Shown here in pieces: positions 16,765 through 26,092 of a DNA stretch of 64,000 nt. The notes beneath the pieces were generated by a model. The model was given only the letters and a program-made list of their open reading frames with translations, searched no databases and was not told the origin of the DNA. Source of the stretch: Saprospiraceae bacterium (GTDB lineage Bacteria; Bacteroidota; Bacteroidia; Chitinophagales; Saprospiraceae); NCBI GenBank assembly GCA_024103005.1, contig JAGFJA010000049.1, positions 19,539-83,538 of the forward strand, written 5' to 3'. How positions within the stretch are numbered: position 1 is the stretch's first letter; the number at the start of each line of letters is the position of its first letter. Position numbers and translations under genes: made by a program.

Positions 16765-17795
16765 TTTCTCCATTTATCAATTAATTGAGCAAAATCATCC
16801 GGGAGGGGACATTCAAAATACATATTTTCCCCTGTCGTAGGATGAACAAAACCCAAAGTCCTTGCGTGCAATGCCTGTCGCGGACAAATTTTGAAGCAAT
16901 TTTCGACAAACTGGCGATATTTGGAAAAGATGGTGCCTTTCTTGATGGCGTCACCTCCGTATCTGGCATCTGAAAACAACGGATGACCGTGATACATCAT
17001 GTGTGCACGGATTTGGTGCGTCCTGCCTGTTTCCAGCCTGCAATTGACCAGGCTGGTATAGTAAAAGGATTCAATTGTTTGATAATTAGTTATGGCTTCT
17101 TTGCCAACGTCACCTTCGGGAAAAACTGTCATCTGCATTCTATTGGAAGGGTTTCGTGCGAGATTTCCTTCAATACGTCCTGAAGGCGGGTCTAATTCGC
17201 CCCATACCAGGGCAGAATATTCTCTTCTGACAGTGTGGTCAAAAAACTGTTTTGCCAGATGAGACATAGCATATTCTGTCTTGGCAATTACCATCAATCC
17301 TGTCGTATCTTTATCGATGCGATGAACCAATCCGGGCCTGTCGGCCATATTTCCCACTTTCACCGGCAGATTATGCTTAAAATAAAAGGCAAGTGCATTA
17401 ACGAGGGTTCCTGTGCGGTTGCCAAGACCCGGGTGGACGACCAGCCCTGCAGGTTTATTGATTACCATTACCTCATCGTCCTCATATACAATTTCCAGAG
17501 GAATATCTTCAGGTTCGACCGAATATTCTTCCGGCGGTTCAGGCAACACGATCTGGATGTCATCCAAAGGTCGGACCTTATAGTTTGGTTTGACAACTTT
17601 CTGATTGACCAGAGTGCTTCCTGCCCGTATGACATTTTGCAGTTTATTGCGTGTAATGTTAGGAATTCGATCCAGCAGAAACTTGTCGATTCTGACGGGT
17701 GTCTGACCCTTATCCACAATCAGCGAAAAATGGACAAACAGCTCATCCCCTCGACCGCTTTCGGTTTCATCAATTTCCTGAACAAATTCCGACAT
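16725..17795 (-). CDS. rluD: RluA-family 23S rRNA pseudouridine synthase
   Basis: 356 residues. An N-terminal S4 domain (about 30-90) precedes the pseudouridine synthase domain, whose motif II with the catalytic Asp is HRIDKDTTGLMVIAK; GRTHQIRAHM and HARTLGFVHP are also present. The length and S4 domain fit RluD-type enzymes that modify helix 69 of 23S rRNA; specificity among RluA/C/D is not proven. Tail-to-tail overlap of 40 bases with the HEXXH gene, and divergent from the PLP gene at 17847. Confidence 0.92.
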   Translation of the reverse strand: MSEFVQEIDETESGRGDELFVHFSLIVDKGQTPVRIDKFLLDRIPNITRNKLQNVIRAGSTLVNQKVVKPNYKVRPLDDIQIVLPEPPEEYSVEPEDIPLEIVYEDDEVMVINKPAGLVVHPGLGNRTGTLVNALAFYFKHNLPVKVGNMADRPGLVHRIDKDTTGLMVIAKTEYAMSHLAKQFFDHTVRREYSALVWGELDPPSGRIEGNLARNPSNRMQMTVFPEGDVGKEAITNYQTIESFYYTSLVNCRLETGRTHQIRAHMMYHGHPLFSDARYGGDAIKKGTIFSKYRQFVENCFKICPRQALHARTLGFVHPTTGENMYFECPLPDDFAQLIDKWRNYLQSRKTLDTES

Positions 17796-17818
17796 TTCTG
17801 TTACTATCTTTAGTTTTA

Positions 17819-17826
17819 TATCTTTG
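17819..17826 (+). promoter_or_regulatory. Predicted -7 element for the second PLP gene
   Basis: TATCTTTG, an exact TAnnTTTG match, 20 bases before the ATG at 17847. No clear TTG at the -33 position, so support is partial. Confidence 0.45.
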
Positions 17827-17846
17827 AAGATAAATTAGAAGCACAA

Positions 17847-19055
17847 ATGTCTAAAAAAATATCAACAAAATCCTTATCCCTACAAACCATTCTCGCGGGG
17901 GAAAGGCACCAATTGCCCGTTGAAAAACCTCATTCATTACCGATTTACAGTACCTCATCCTTCGAGGTTGGTTCTCTGGATGACAGTATTTCGCTGTTTA
18001 ATGGCGATAAAGATGGATTTGTCTATTCCAGATATAGTAATCCAACCGTCCAAGCAGTCGAATCAAAAATAGCAAGGATTGAATGTGGCAATGAAGACGG
18101 GAGGGCGATAATGACATCTTCCGGCATGGCAGCTATCTCGATATTGATATTTACGCTCGTCCACAAAGGTGATGTTTGTGTAACACACAACGGCCTGTAT
18201 GGTGGCAGCACGGAAATACTTGAAATGCTTGCCGAAAAGATTGGCTTTCAATTAATATTCCTTGACCTGAACGATCCTGATGAGCTGGCCGAGGTACAAA
18301 AATATCGTTCGATTCGTCTGATTTACTTTGAATCTCCTTCAAATCCCTTGTTGCACTGTATAGATATAAAGCAATTAACGGAATTTACCCGCCATCAAGG
18401 CATTATAACTATTTGTGACAATACCATTTGTACGCCTTTGCTTCAGACTCCCCTTTCATTAGGTGTCGATTATACCGTTTACAGTAATACCAAATACCTG
18501 TCCGGTCACGGGAACACGATAAGCGGCTGTATCGTCAGCAAAAACAAGGATTTTATGGATAAAAATATCCGCAAATCCATGAGGCTTATAGGGGGAAATT
18601 GCTCTCCCTGGGAAGCGTGGTTGACCTACACCGGCATGAAGACCCTTAGCCTGCGTCTTCAAAGGCAATGTGCCAATGCAACCTACTTAGCAGCATTTCT
18701 GAATGACCACCCTCAAGTATCATTGGTAAATCACAATTCTCTCCCAAGTCATATTCACCATCAACTAGCTCAATCTCAGATGAGTGACTTTGCCCCTTTG
18801 ATGAGCTTTGAACTGAAAGGTGGTGAGGAAGCAGTAAAAACCTTTATGGCAAATATACAAATTGTACGGCATGCTCCTACTTTAGGTGATCTTGATACTC
18901 TTGTCCTTCACCCTTATACATCTTCTCACCGAAACCTTCCGGAAGAAGTCAAGAGAAAGTCAGGCATTACACCCGGATTGATACGCATGTCCACCGGAAT
19001 TGAAGACCCGAAAGACCTTAGAGATGACATAAGCAGAGCATTACAATTACAATAA
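17847..19055 (+). CDS. Cys/Met metabolism PLP-dependent enzyme
   Basis: 402 residues, same fold family as the protein encoded at 11555 but clearly diverged. PLP lysine Lys216 lies in SNTKYLSGHGN; the SGMAAISI and ESPSNPLLHC segments fit cystathionine beta/gamma-lyase, methionine gamma-lyase or gamma-synthase enzymes. The N-terminal KISTKSLSLQTILAG is typical of this family. The substrate is not decided by sequence reading. Having two paralogues 6 kb apart suggests separate roles, for example synthesis in one direction and cleavage in the other. Confidence 0.83.
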   Translation: MSKKISTKSLSLQTILAGERHQLPVEKPHSLPIYSTSSFEVGSLDDSISLFNGDKDGFVYSRYSNPTVQAVESKIARIECGNEDGRAIMTSSGMAAISILIFTLVHKGDVCVTHNGLYGGSTEILEMLAEKIGFQLIFLDLNDPDELAEVQKYRSIRLIYFESPSNPLLHCIDIKQLTEFTRHQGIITICDNTICTPLLQTPLSLGVDYTVYSNTKYLSGHGNTISGCIVSKNKDFMDKNIRKSMRLIGGNCSPWEAWLTYTGMKTLSLRLQRQCANATYLAAFLNDHPQVSLVNHNSLPSHIHHQLAQSQMSDFAPLMSFELKGGEEAVKTFMANIQIVRHAPTLGDLDTLVLHPYTSSHRNLPEEVKRKSGITPGLIRMSTGIEDPKDLRDDISRALQLQ

Positions 19056-19122
19056 CAATAACAATATTTACAAATATATGTAAATAAGTTACTTATTACA
19101 ACTCAGTTAAAGTATTAGTTTA

Positions 19123-20022
19123 TTAAAATAACTTTGCAGGATAGGTTCCGTCAATACTCATCTCCGCAAATTTACGCACAGTAGGTTCTCTATCTTCCCG
19201 ATAGGTAACGCCTATCCATTCACTATTGGATGGGATAACCTCAAATTCGCTGAGATTCATCTTAATCATCATATCAACGACGAGAGGAATAAAATATTCT
19301 TGTTTTTCATCGGGTTTTGTGTATTTCAGAAAATGCTGAAAACCCTTTTTAAACAACGGAAAGACATCAGGATGGAAGCCCCAGAAGTTCATCGAAACGA
19401 TGGATTCTTCAGGCAATTCAAACAGTTTATCATCTTCAGTGTAATAGATGATTCCATCTTGTCTGGATATCTTTGTACGTTCATTGACGGCGACGAGATG
19501 ATTTGTAGCATTTACTTCACATACACCTCGCGACACATTCCCGTTGGGTGACAACGTATTTGCAAGTTTATAACCTATCAGGGCATTATTTGATGGCGCT
19601 ACCCTGTTGTCCAGAAAATCTACCATCTGAGCAAAAGCTTCTTTTCCATAATAATCATCTGCATTTATTACAGCAAACGGTTCATGGATAGCATCCTGAC
19701 AGACGAGAACTGCATGTCCTGTTCCCCACGGCTTTTCTCTTTCAGGGAAGGAATCTATCCCTTCTATAGGTGTATCGACTTCCTGATAGACGTGTACAAC
19801 TTCAACAAGGGAAGCATATTTCGAAGAAACTTTCTCTTTAAATTCCTGTTCAAAATGTGGTCGAATGACAAAAACCAGCTTTTCAAACCCAGCCCGGATG
19901 GCATCATAAACAGAATAGTCAATGATCGTCTCTCCATTCGGACCCAATCCATCCAATTGCTTCAGTCCGCCATACCTTGAACCCATACCTGCAGCCAGAA
20001 CAAGAAGTGTTTTTTTACCCAT
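19123..20022 (-). CDS. Sugar-phosphate nucleotidyltransferase family protein
   Basis: 299 residues. The N-terminal NTP-binding signature is LVLAAGMGSRYGGLKQLDG followed by GPNGETIIDYSVYDAI, and the metal-binding NADDYYG is present near residue 120. This belongs to the GlmU/RmlA-like nucleotidyltransferase superfamily, in a subgroup common in Bacteroidota whose product is not established. It lacks the acetyltransferase hexapeptide repeats of GlmU. Convergent with the PLP gene. Confidence 0.82.
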   Translation of the reverse strand: MGKKTLLVLAAGMGSRYGGLKQLDGLGPNGETIIDYSVYDAIRAGFEKLVFVIRPHFEQEFKEKVSSKYASLVEVVHVYQEVDTPIEGIDSFPEREKPWGTGHAVLVCQDAIHEPFAVINADDYYGKEAFAQMVDFLDNRVAPSNNALIGYKLANTLSPNGNVSRGVCEVNATNHLVAVNERTKISRQDGIIYYTEDDKLFELPEESIVSMNFWGFHPDVFPLFKKGFQHFLKYTKPDEKQEYFIPLVVDMMIKMNLSEFEVIPSNSEWIGVTYREDREPTVRKFAEMSIDGTYPAKLF

Positions 20023-20075
20023 CTTATAATTTTAGGATTATCAAATAGTTATTATTATTTCTAAATTAGTGAAAA

Positions 20076-21746
20076 TCAAATGCTTAATAAATTCTTAAAC
20101 TTAGATTTCTTCTTGACTTCACCGGTACGTGATTTCTTGTTTTCCTCATAATCGGTATAATTACCTTCGAAGAAGTAAACGCCCTCATCCTCGAAGGAAA
20201 TGATATGTGTTGCCAGACGGTCGATAAACCACCTATCATGCGAAATAACCAATACACATCCTGCAAAATTTTCTATAGCTTCTTCCAGTGCCCTAAGCGT
20301 ATTGACGTCAATGTCGTTTGTTGGTTCGTCCAGCAAAATGACATTTCCGCCGTCTTTCAGTGCCATGGCAAGGTGCAGTCTGTTACGCTCACCGCCGGAG
20401 AGCATTCCTACTTTCTTACTTTGGTCGGTACCACTGAAGTTAAACTTGCTGATATAAGCACGGGAATTGACTGTCATGCCATTGACCAGTAAGTTGTCCA
20501 GTCCGTTAGACACAGCTTCATAAACGCTTTTCTCCGGCTTAAGGTCTTCGTGGGATTGATCGACGTAAGCTATTTTTACGCTCTCACCAATTATTATATT
20601 TCCTGAATCAGGTTTTTCCTGACCGGTAATCATCCTAAAGAGGGTCGATTTACCGACGCCATTGGGGCCTATGATTCCCACAATGGCATTGCGCGGTATC
20701 TTGATATTCAAATCCTTGTACAATGTCCGGTCACCATAGGATTTTGTAATTTGTTCCAGGTCGATAACCTGATCTCCCAGACGAGGACCGGGCGGGATAA
20801 ATAATTCAAGGCGGGCTTCTTTCTCAACGGCATTCTCTTCAGCCAGTTTCTCATAGGCGGTCAAACGGGCTTTGGACTTAGCATGGCGTGCTTTCGGTGC
20901 CATCCTGGTCCATTCCAATTCTCTTTTCAGGATTTTCTGACGTTTGGATTCGGCTTTTTCCTCCTGAGCCAGTCTGTTTGTTTTTTGCTCTAGCCAGGAG
21001 CTGTAATTTCCTTCCCAAGGAATTCCTTCTCCCCTGTCAAGTTCCAGAATCCATCCGGCAACATTGTCTAGGAAGTATCGGTCGTGAGTGACAGCTATCA
21101 CGGTACCGGGGAAATTATGAAGATATTGTTCTAACCAGTCCACTGACTCTGCATCCAGGTGGTTTGTAGGTTCGTCCAGAAGCAATATATCCGGTTCACT
21201 AAGGAGAAGTCGGCACAGGGCAACCCTTCTCCTTTCACCACCTGACAATACACTTACGGAAGCATCCGGAGCGGGAAGACGAAGGGCATCCATTGCCATC
21301 TCAAGCTTGTACTCCAGATTCCATGCATCTTTTTGTTCAAGCTTGTCAGTAAGTTCTCCCTGGCGCTCTATGAGTTTGTTCATCTCATCGTCAGAAAGTT
21401 CTTCTGCAAACCTGGCGTTAACTTCCTCATATTCTTTGAGCAGATCAACAACTTCCTGTACTCCTTCTTTAACGATATCCAGTACTGTCTTATCCGGATC
21501 CAGTGTTGGCTCCTGTTCAAGATAACCTATTTTGTAGTCTTTATCAAAAACTATTTTTCCGTTATAATTAGGGTCAATACCGGCGATAATCTTCAAAAGA
21601 GTAGATTTACCTGCACCGTTGAGACCTAGGACGCCAATTTTTGCGCCATAAAAGAAGGATAAATATATGTTGTTAAGGATGGTTTTATTTGGAGGAATGA
21701 CCTTACTCACCCCGGTCATTGAAAAAATTATCTTGTTATCGGACAT
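20076..21746 (-). CDS. ettA: Energy-dependent translational throttle protein EttA (ABC-F)
   Basis: 556 residues. Two ABC cassettes: Walker A GLNGAGKST and GPNGVGKST, signatures LSGGERRRVALCR and LSGGERNRLHLA, Walker B LLLDEPTNHLD and ILLDEPTNDID, no membrane domains. The inserted arm after the first cassette and the linker with basic residues (MAPKARHAKSKARL) match EttA, which binds the ribosomal E site and gates the first elongation step according to ADP/ATP. A -7 element (TACTTTTG) lies about 25 bases upstream. Lies behind another ABC-F gene on the same strand, separated by 48 bases. Confidence 0.92.
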   Translation of the reverse strand: MSDNKIIFSMTGVSKVIPPNKTILNNIYLSFFYGAKIGVLGLNGAGKSTLLKIIAGIDPNYNGKIVFDKDYKIGYLEQEPTLDPDKTVLDIVKEGVQEVVDLLKEYEEVNARFAEELSDDEMNKLIERQGELTDKLEQKDAWNLEYKLEMAMDALRLPAPDASVSVLSGGERRRVALCRLLLSEPDILLLDEPTNHLDAESVDWLEQYLHNFPGTVIAVTHDRYFLDNVAGWILELDRGEGIPWEGNYSSWLEQKTNRLAQEEKAESKRQKILKRELEWTRMAPKARHAKSKARLTAYEKLAEENAVEKEARLELFIPPGPRLGDQVIDLEQITKSYGDRTLYKDLNIKIPRNAIVGIIGPNGVGKSTLFRMITGQEKPDSGNIIIGESVKIAYVDQSHEDLKPEKSVYEAVSNGLDNLLVNGMTVNSRAYISKFNFSGTDQSKKVGMLSGGERNRLHLAMALKDGGNVILLDEPTNDIDVNTLRALEEAIENFAGCVLVISHDRWFIDRLATHIISFEDEGVYFFEGNYTDYEENKKSRTGEVKKKSKFKNLLSI

Positions 21747-21771
21747 TAAAATATTGTTTTTTAATTCGGTG

Positions 21772-21779
21772 CAAAAGTA
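21772..21779 (-). promoter_or_regulatory. Predicted -7 element for ettA
   Basis: TACTTTTG on the minus strand, an exact TAnnTTTG match in the 48-base gap before ettA. The -33 TTG would fall at 21798-21796, a 16-base spacer, inside the end of the upstream gene. Confidence 0.4.
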
Positions 21780-21794
21780 CCTAAAATTAATTAA

Positions 21795-23672
21795 TCAAAT
21801 CAGCGATTCCCATTTTTCCATTTCAGTATCCAACTGCTGTTGAGTTTCCTTGTATTGCGTCGTAACTTTCTCATAATCAGGTGAGTTATAAAAATCCTCC
21901 ACCATCATCTTTTCATTCAATTTCTTTAGCTGGGCTTCCAACTCCTGAATTTTTTTCTCAATTTTATCAAGTTCTTTCTGTTGCTGTTGATTATCCCGGT
22001 TTGGGATTTTGGCAGCATTTGTCTGAGCAGGTTTTTGACTTGCTTCTACTTCACGGAAAGTATCCATCTTTCTCTTTTCGAGGAAATAGTTGATATCACC
22101 CAGATACTCCTTGATGGAATTATCCCTGAACTCTATTGTTTTTTCGGTAAGGCCCTCCAAAAATGAACGGTCGTGTGAAATGACCAGCAGAGTACCATCA
22201 TAGTCCATAATTGCCTTTTTAAGCACTTCCTTGGCTTTCAAATCCAGGTGGTTGGTTGGTTCGTCGAGGACCAAAAGGTTGATTGGATGAAGCAGCAATA
22301 ATGCCAGAGCAAGTCGTCCTCTTTCTCCTCCTGACAGCACACTAACTTTCTTATCCACATCTTCTCCGGAGAACATCAGTGAACCAAGGATGTTTCTCAA
22401 TTTAGTACGCATTTCAGGTGGCGATTCATTTTCCATCGTTTCTAGCAAGGTACGATCTCCTTCCAGTACTTCTGTCTGATTCTGAGCATAGTACCCTAGG
22501 AAGGTATTGGTGCCCATCATCACGGTTCCACTGTCGGATTTCTCTTTGCCGATTAATATCTTGGCAAGGGTTGACTTTCCCATACCGTTCTGACCGACGA
22601 AGGCGACCCTTTCACCTCTGGTTATCCGGAAGTCAATATTTTTAAAAACATTGATGCCATTGTATGATTTTTCCACATCTTCTGCCTGAAGTAACACTTC
22701 AGCTGAGCGGGGAGCGGGTGGAAAGTTGAGGCGAATGGCCGATGTATCCTCATCCTCAATCTCTATTCGTTCAATTTTATCCAGTTGCTTTTGCATGGAT
22801 TGTGCCATGGAGGTTTTGGTTGCCTTGGCCATAAATCTGGCAATAGTCTTTTCTCTTTGTGCAATCAGTTTCTGCTGATTTTCATAGGCAGCAGCCATCA
22901 AAGTCCTTCTTTCTGCACGTTGGATTAAATAATTTGAGTAATTAGCCTGATAGTCATAAATACGTCCCAGCTCTATTTCAATGGTTCGTTTTGTGATTTT
23001 ATCCAGAAATATTTTGTCGTGGGAAATCATAACTACAGCTCCCTTGTAGTCACTTAAAAAGTCTTCCAACCAAATGATAGACTCAATATCAAGGTGGTTG
23101 GTAGGCTCATCCAGCAGCAAGAAGTCAGGCTTCGTAAGCAACATCTTGGCAAGCTCAACGCGCATCTGCCAGCCACCTGACAGCTCCTTCACTTTTTTGT
23201 TTAATTCATGACTTTTAAATCCAAGACCTTTCAGAATCTTTTCTGCATTAGCTTCTTTTTGGTTGCCGCCGCGATATTCAAACTGCTCTGTATAGTGTGT
23301 CAGGTTGTCTATGAGCATGGCATAGGACTCAGATTCATAGTCTTCCCGTACAGCAAGATCTTGTTCAGCCTTGTGTATCAATCTTTCAATTTCATTGAGC
23401 TCCTCGAAGGCGGTCAGTGCTTCTTCGATGACGGTATGGTCGCCGCTGATTTCAATATCCTGATGTAGGTAGGCGACTGATTCACTTTTGGGTTTATCTA
23501 CAACTCCCTCATAGCGGGTAATTTCACCGGCAAGGATTTTTAAAAGAGTGGATTTCCCGGCGCCATTGCGTCCAGTAAGTCCGATTTTCTCACCGATATT
23601 GATAGTAGTCGAAATCGAATCAAAGAGGATTCTGTCACCGTATTGAATATATAAGTTACTGATTGATATCAT
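21795..23672 (-). CDS. ABC-F family ATPase (YheS/Uup-like)
   Basis: 625 residues with two ABC cassettes: Walker A GRNGAGKST and GQNGMGKST, signatures ELSGGWQMRVELAK and LSGGERGRLALAL, Walker B LLLDEPTNHLDIES and LVLDEPTNHLDLKA. The last 80 residues are a Gln/Lys/Glu-rich coiled coil (QQQQKELDKIEKKIQELEAQ and on), as in YheS/Uup-type members. ABC-F proteins of this kind act on the ribosome; whether it resolves stalls or does something else is not visible. No antibiotic-resistance linker is recognised. Own promoter region in the divergent gap with rpiA. Confidence 0.9.
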   Translation of the reverse strand: MISISNLYIQYGDRILFDSISTTINIGEKIGLTGRNGAGKSTLLKILAGEITRYEGVVDKPKSESVAYLHQDIEISGDHTVIEEALTAFEELNEIERLIHKAEQDLAVREDYESESYAMLIDNLTHYTEQFEYRGGNQKEANAEKILKGLGFKSHELNKKVKELSGGWQMRVELAKMLLTKPDFLLLDEPTNHLDIESIIWLEDFLSDYKGAVVMISHDKIFLDKITKRTIEIELGRIYDYQANYSNYLIQRAERRTLMAAAYENQQKLIAQREKTIARFMAKATKTSMAQSMQKQLDKIERIEIEDEDTSAIRLNFPPAPRSAEVLLQAEDVEKSYNGINVFKNIDFRITRGERVAFVGQNGMGKSTLAKILIGKEKSDSGTVMMGTNTFLGYYAQNQTEVLEGDRTLLETMENESPPEMRTKLRNILGSLMFSGEDVDKKVSVLSGGERGRLALALLLLHPINLLVLDEPTNHLDLKAKEVLKKAIMDYDGTLLVISHDRSFLEGLTEKTIEFRDNSIKEYLGDINYFLEKRKMDTFREVEASQKPAQTNAAKIPNRDNQQQQKELDKIEKKIQELEAQLKKLNEKMMVEDFYNSPDYEKVTTQYKETQQQLDTEMEKWESLI

Positions 23673-23838
23673 TATAAAAACCGAATGTTCTCCGAATTAA
23701 GGCTGCAAAGTAACACAAAATTCAAATTTTAGTTCTTTTCTTAAGTACTAAATGATATTTTTACCTTCTGCTTATGATTAAATCTGCAACATCAGTGTTC
23801 CATTTCCATAATTCCAAATTCTTCCTTACATTTAACCC

Positions 23839-24534
23839 ATGCTTACACAGGACCAAATCAAGGAAAAAATAGGAAAATATGCCGCTGATTATGTCAAGCC
23901 GGGCATGAAAGTCGGATTAGGTACCGGCTCAACAGTCTTTTATCTTTTAAAGGAACTGGGGCGAAGAAAGGCACAAGGCCTCAGCTTCACTGCCGTATGC
24001 ACTTCCGTACAAACCCAGCGTATCCTCAGTGAAGAAGGTATCGAATTCCGCACTCTGGATGAAGTGGACAGGCTTCAGGTTGCGATTGATGGCGCTGATG
24101 AAATCGATCCTGCCGGAAATATGATCAAAGGCGGAGGCGGGGCATTGCTCCGTGAGAAAATCGTAGAATACAATGCCGACGAACTAATCATCATCGTCGA
24201 TGAAAAAAAATTGGTTGACCATCTTGGTGCATTTCCCTTACCGGTTGAAGTAGTCACCTTTGGCTGGAAACAGGTTCGTCAGCAATTAGTCGATAACTAT
24301 AGAATTGATGCATCCAGACGTGAAAAGAATGGCACTCCTTTCATTACAGATCAGGGAAATTATATCCTCGACTGTCATTTTGGCGTGATTACCGATCCGG
24401 TACAACTTAATACCGACATCCACTTAATTCCCGGTGTCGTCGAGACAGGACTTTTTACGGGCATGGCAGACAAAGCCATTACAGGATATGCAGATGGCAC
24501 TATCAAATTAATTGAATATAATCAATCATATTAG
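23839..24534 (+). CDS. rpiA: Ribose-5-phosphate isomerase A
   Basis: 231 residues, standard length. Conserved RpiA segments: GLGTGSTVFYLLKEL (phosphate binding), AIDGADEIDPAGNMIKGGGG with the catalytic Asp/Glu region, and GALLREKIVE. It interconverts ribose 5-phosphate and ribulose 5-phosphate in the pentose phosphate pathway, in the cytoplasm. Divergent from the ABC-F gene; the 206 bases after it hold no gene. Confidence 0.96.
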   Translation: MLTQDQIKEKIGKYAADYVKPGMKVGLGTGSTVFYLLKELGRRKAQGLSFTAVCTSVQTQRILSEEGIEFRTLDEVDRLQVAIDGADEIDPAGNMIKGGGGALLREKIVEYNADELIIIVDEKKLVDHLGAFPLPVEVVTFGWKQVRQQLVDNYRIDASRREKNGTPFITDQGNYILDCHFGVITDPVQLNTDIHLIPGVVETGLFTGMADKAITGYADGTIKLIEYNQSY

Positions 24535-24740
24535 TCTGGTATTCACAATATTATATCGAAGTAATTAACTATGTACTCCCCAAGTGAGTAAATACCTTAA
24601 ATTATAATATACAAAATATGCTATCCATCATTATTTTGGCCTGCATCATACAAAAACGATAAGTTAAACCTTTCCTTAAATATTATGTTGATGATTTGAT
24701 ATGTTGAATAAATCTAATTTATAATTATAAATATTTTAAT

Positions 24741-25601
24741 ATGAGACTAATTTCCGGACTATTTTTATTTGCAACCTGTCTATTTTCTGGGTTGATACTT
24801 AATGCACAGATTAAGACACCTGCGCCTTCACCTTTTTCTACCGTTAAAGCTGCTGTAGGTTTGGGTGAGGTAACCGTAGAATATTCAAGACCTTCCATGA
24901 AGGGAAGAATCATTTTTGGCGATCTGGTTCCTTTCGGTAAATTGTGGAGAACAGGTGCCAATGCTGCCACCAAAGTTACATTTTCAGAAGATGCCACTAT
25001 CGGTGCTTCTCAATTGACTAAAGGAACTTATGCTATATATACCATTCCGAATCCCAATGACTGGACTATTATTTTTTATAAGGACCTCACCAAAGGTGGC
25101 GGCTTAACCGATGACAATATCGATCAAAGCCAGGTAGCAGCCAAGTATGTTGTGAGACCTGCGACTTTAAGCCCGGAAGTAGAGACCTTCACAATCGACA
25201 TTTCAGACGTTTCCAATAATGGCGCAAGTCTTGCCTTAAAATGGGATAAAACTATAGTTAAGGTACCTTTTACTTACAATACGGATGAAGCTGTAATGGC
25301 CAATATCAAAGCCAAGATGGCAGGACCTTCGGGGGATGACTACTTTGCCGCTGCGAGATACTATTATGATACCAACAAAGATGACAAGCAGGCTCTGGAA
25401 TGGATAAAAAAGTCAACTGAACTGAATGGTGAAAGATTTTGGGTACTCAGACAACAATCTTTGATAGAAGCCAGATTAGGCATGTATGACACAGCAATTA
25501 AAACAGCTGAAAAATCATTGGCACTTGCAAAAAAAGCAAACAGCGACGCCTACATCAAATTAAATTCCGATTCTATCAAGGAATGGAACGCTAAAAAATA
25601 A
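24741..25601 (+). CDS. DUF2911 domain-containing exported protein
   Basis: 286 residues. A signal peptide (about 1-22, ending LILNAQ) is followed by the DUF2911 domain (about 25-180), recognised by VEYSRPSMKGR, FGDLVPFGKLWRTGANAAT and KGTYAIYTIP. The last 90 residues look like one or two TPR-type helices (DDKQALEWIKKSTELNGERF, then AKKANSDAYIK). The domain is widespread in Bacteroidota secreted proteins but has no known activity. A strong terminator follows within 20 bases, so it is the last gene of its transcript. Confidence 0.85.
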   Translation: MRLISGLFLFATCLFSGLILNAQIKTPAPSPFSTVKAAVGLGEVTVEYSRPSMKGRIIFGDLVPFGKLWRTGANAATKVTFSEDATIGASQLTKGTYAIYTIPNPNDWTIIFYKDLTKGGGLTDDNIDQSQVAAKYVVRPATLSPEVETFTIDISDVSNNGASLALKWDKTIVKVPFTYNTDEAVMANIKAKMAGPSGDDYFAAARYYYDTNKDDKQALEWIKKSTELNGERFWVLRQQSLIEARLGMYDTAIKTAEKSLALAKKANSDAYIKLNSDSIKEWNAKK

Positions 25602-25619
25602 AATTGTAAACATCAAAAT

Positions 25620-25649
25620 AAAAAGGCGTGTCTCATGATACGCCTTTTT
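25620..25649 (+). terminator. Rho-independent terminator after the DUF2911 gene
   Basis: AAAAAGGCGT (25620-25629) pairs with ACGCCTTTTT (25640-25649) across a 10-base loop that can pair further by a G-U wobble. The stem ends in a T run on the coding strand. Confidence 0.88.
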
Positions 25650-25727
25650 AGTATCCTTAATACAAGGATCCTAAACTACTGACCAAAAAGTCAATCACCT
25701 TCTTCAATAAATTTCATCAACTTTCTT

Positions 25728-25735
25728 TACATTTG
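25728..25735 (+). promoter_or_regulatory. Predicted -7 element for the cytochrome gene
   Basis: TACATTTG, a TAnnTTTG match 21 bases before the ATG at 25757. It directly follows the terminator region, so a new transcript probably begins here. No clear -33 TTG. Confidence 0.45.
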
Positions 25736-25756
25736 GTCATCATAATCAAATGTTGA

Positions 25757-26092
25757 ATGAAAAAATTGCTATTCATCTTAACGCTCCTCATAGTCCTAAC
25801 CGGATACTATGCCTGTACCGGACCAACAACCAAGGCAAATCAAGAGAAGCCAAAAGACAGAATGGAAGAAGGCAAAGAATTGTTTTCCTCCACCTGCACC
25901 TTATGTCACGGCGTTGATGGTACATTAGGGCTGAATAGTGCAAAAAATTTAGCAACTTCAACCCTTTCCAAAGCTGAAAAAATTAACATCATCACCCACG
26001 GCAAAAATGCGATGGCAGCATACGGGAATGAACTTTCTCCAGAAGAAATTGAAATACTTGCGGATTATATTGAAACATTAAAACAAAAATGA
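25757..26092 (+). CDS. c-type cytochrome lipoprotein
   Basis: 111 residues. Signal peptide with lipobox Cys20 (LTGYYAC) and one haem-binding CTLCH (Cys47, Cys50, His51). A likely axial Met is Met86 in HGKNAMAAYG, the usual place for class I cytochromes. It would carry one electron on the periplasmic side, anchored by lipid. The stop codon overlaps the start of anmK by ATGA, so the two are co-translated, though no functional tie to peptidoglycan recycling is evident. Confidence 0.9.
   Translation: MKKLLFILTLLIVLTGYYACTGPTTKANQEKPKDRMEEGKELFSSTCTLCHGVDGTLGLNSAKNLATSTLSKAEKINIITHGKNAMAAYGNELSPEEIEILADYIETLKQK

Noticed and set aside
19066..19097. Two small palindromes (ATTTACA/TGTAAAT and AATAAGT/ACTTATT) between convergent genes
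   Set aside because: Each has only 7-bp arms in very AT-rich DNA, which is expected by chance; no T run or GC stem to call a terminator.
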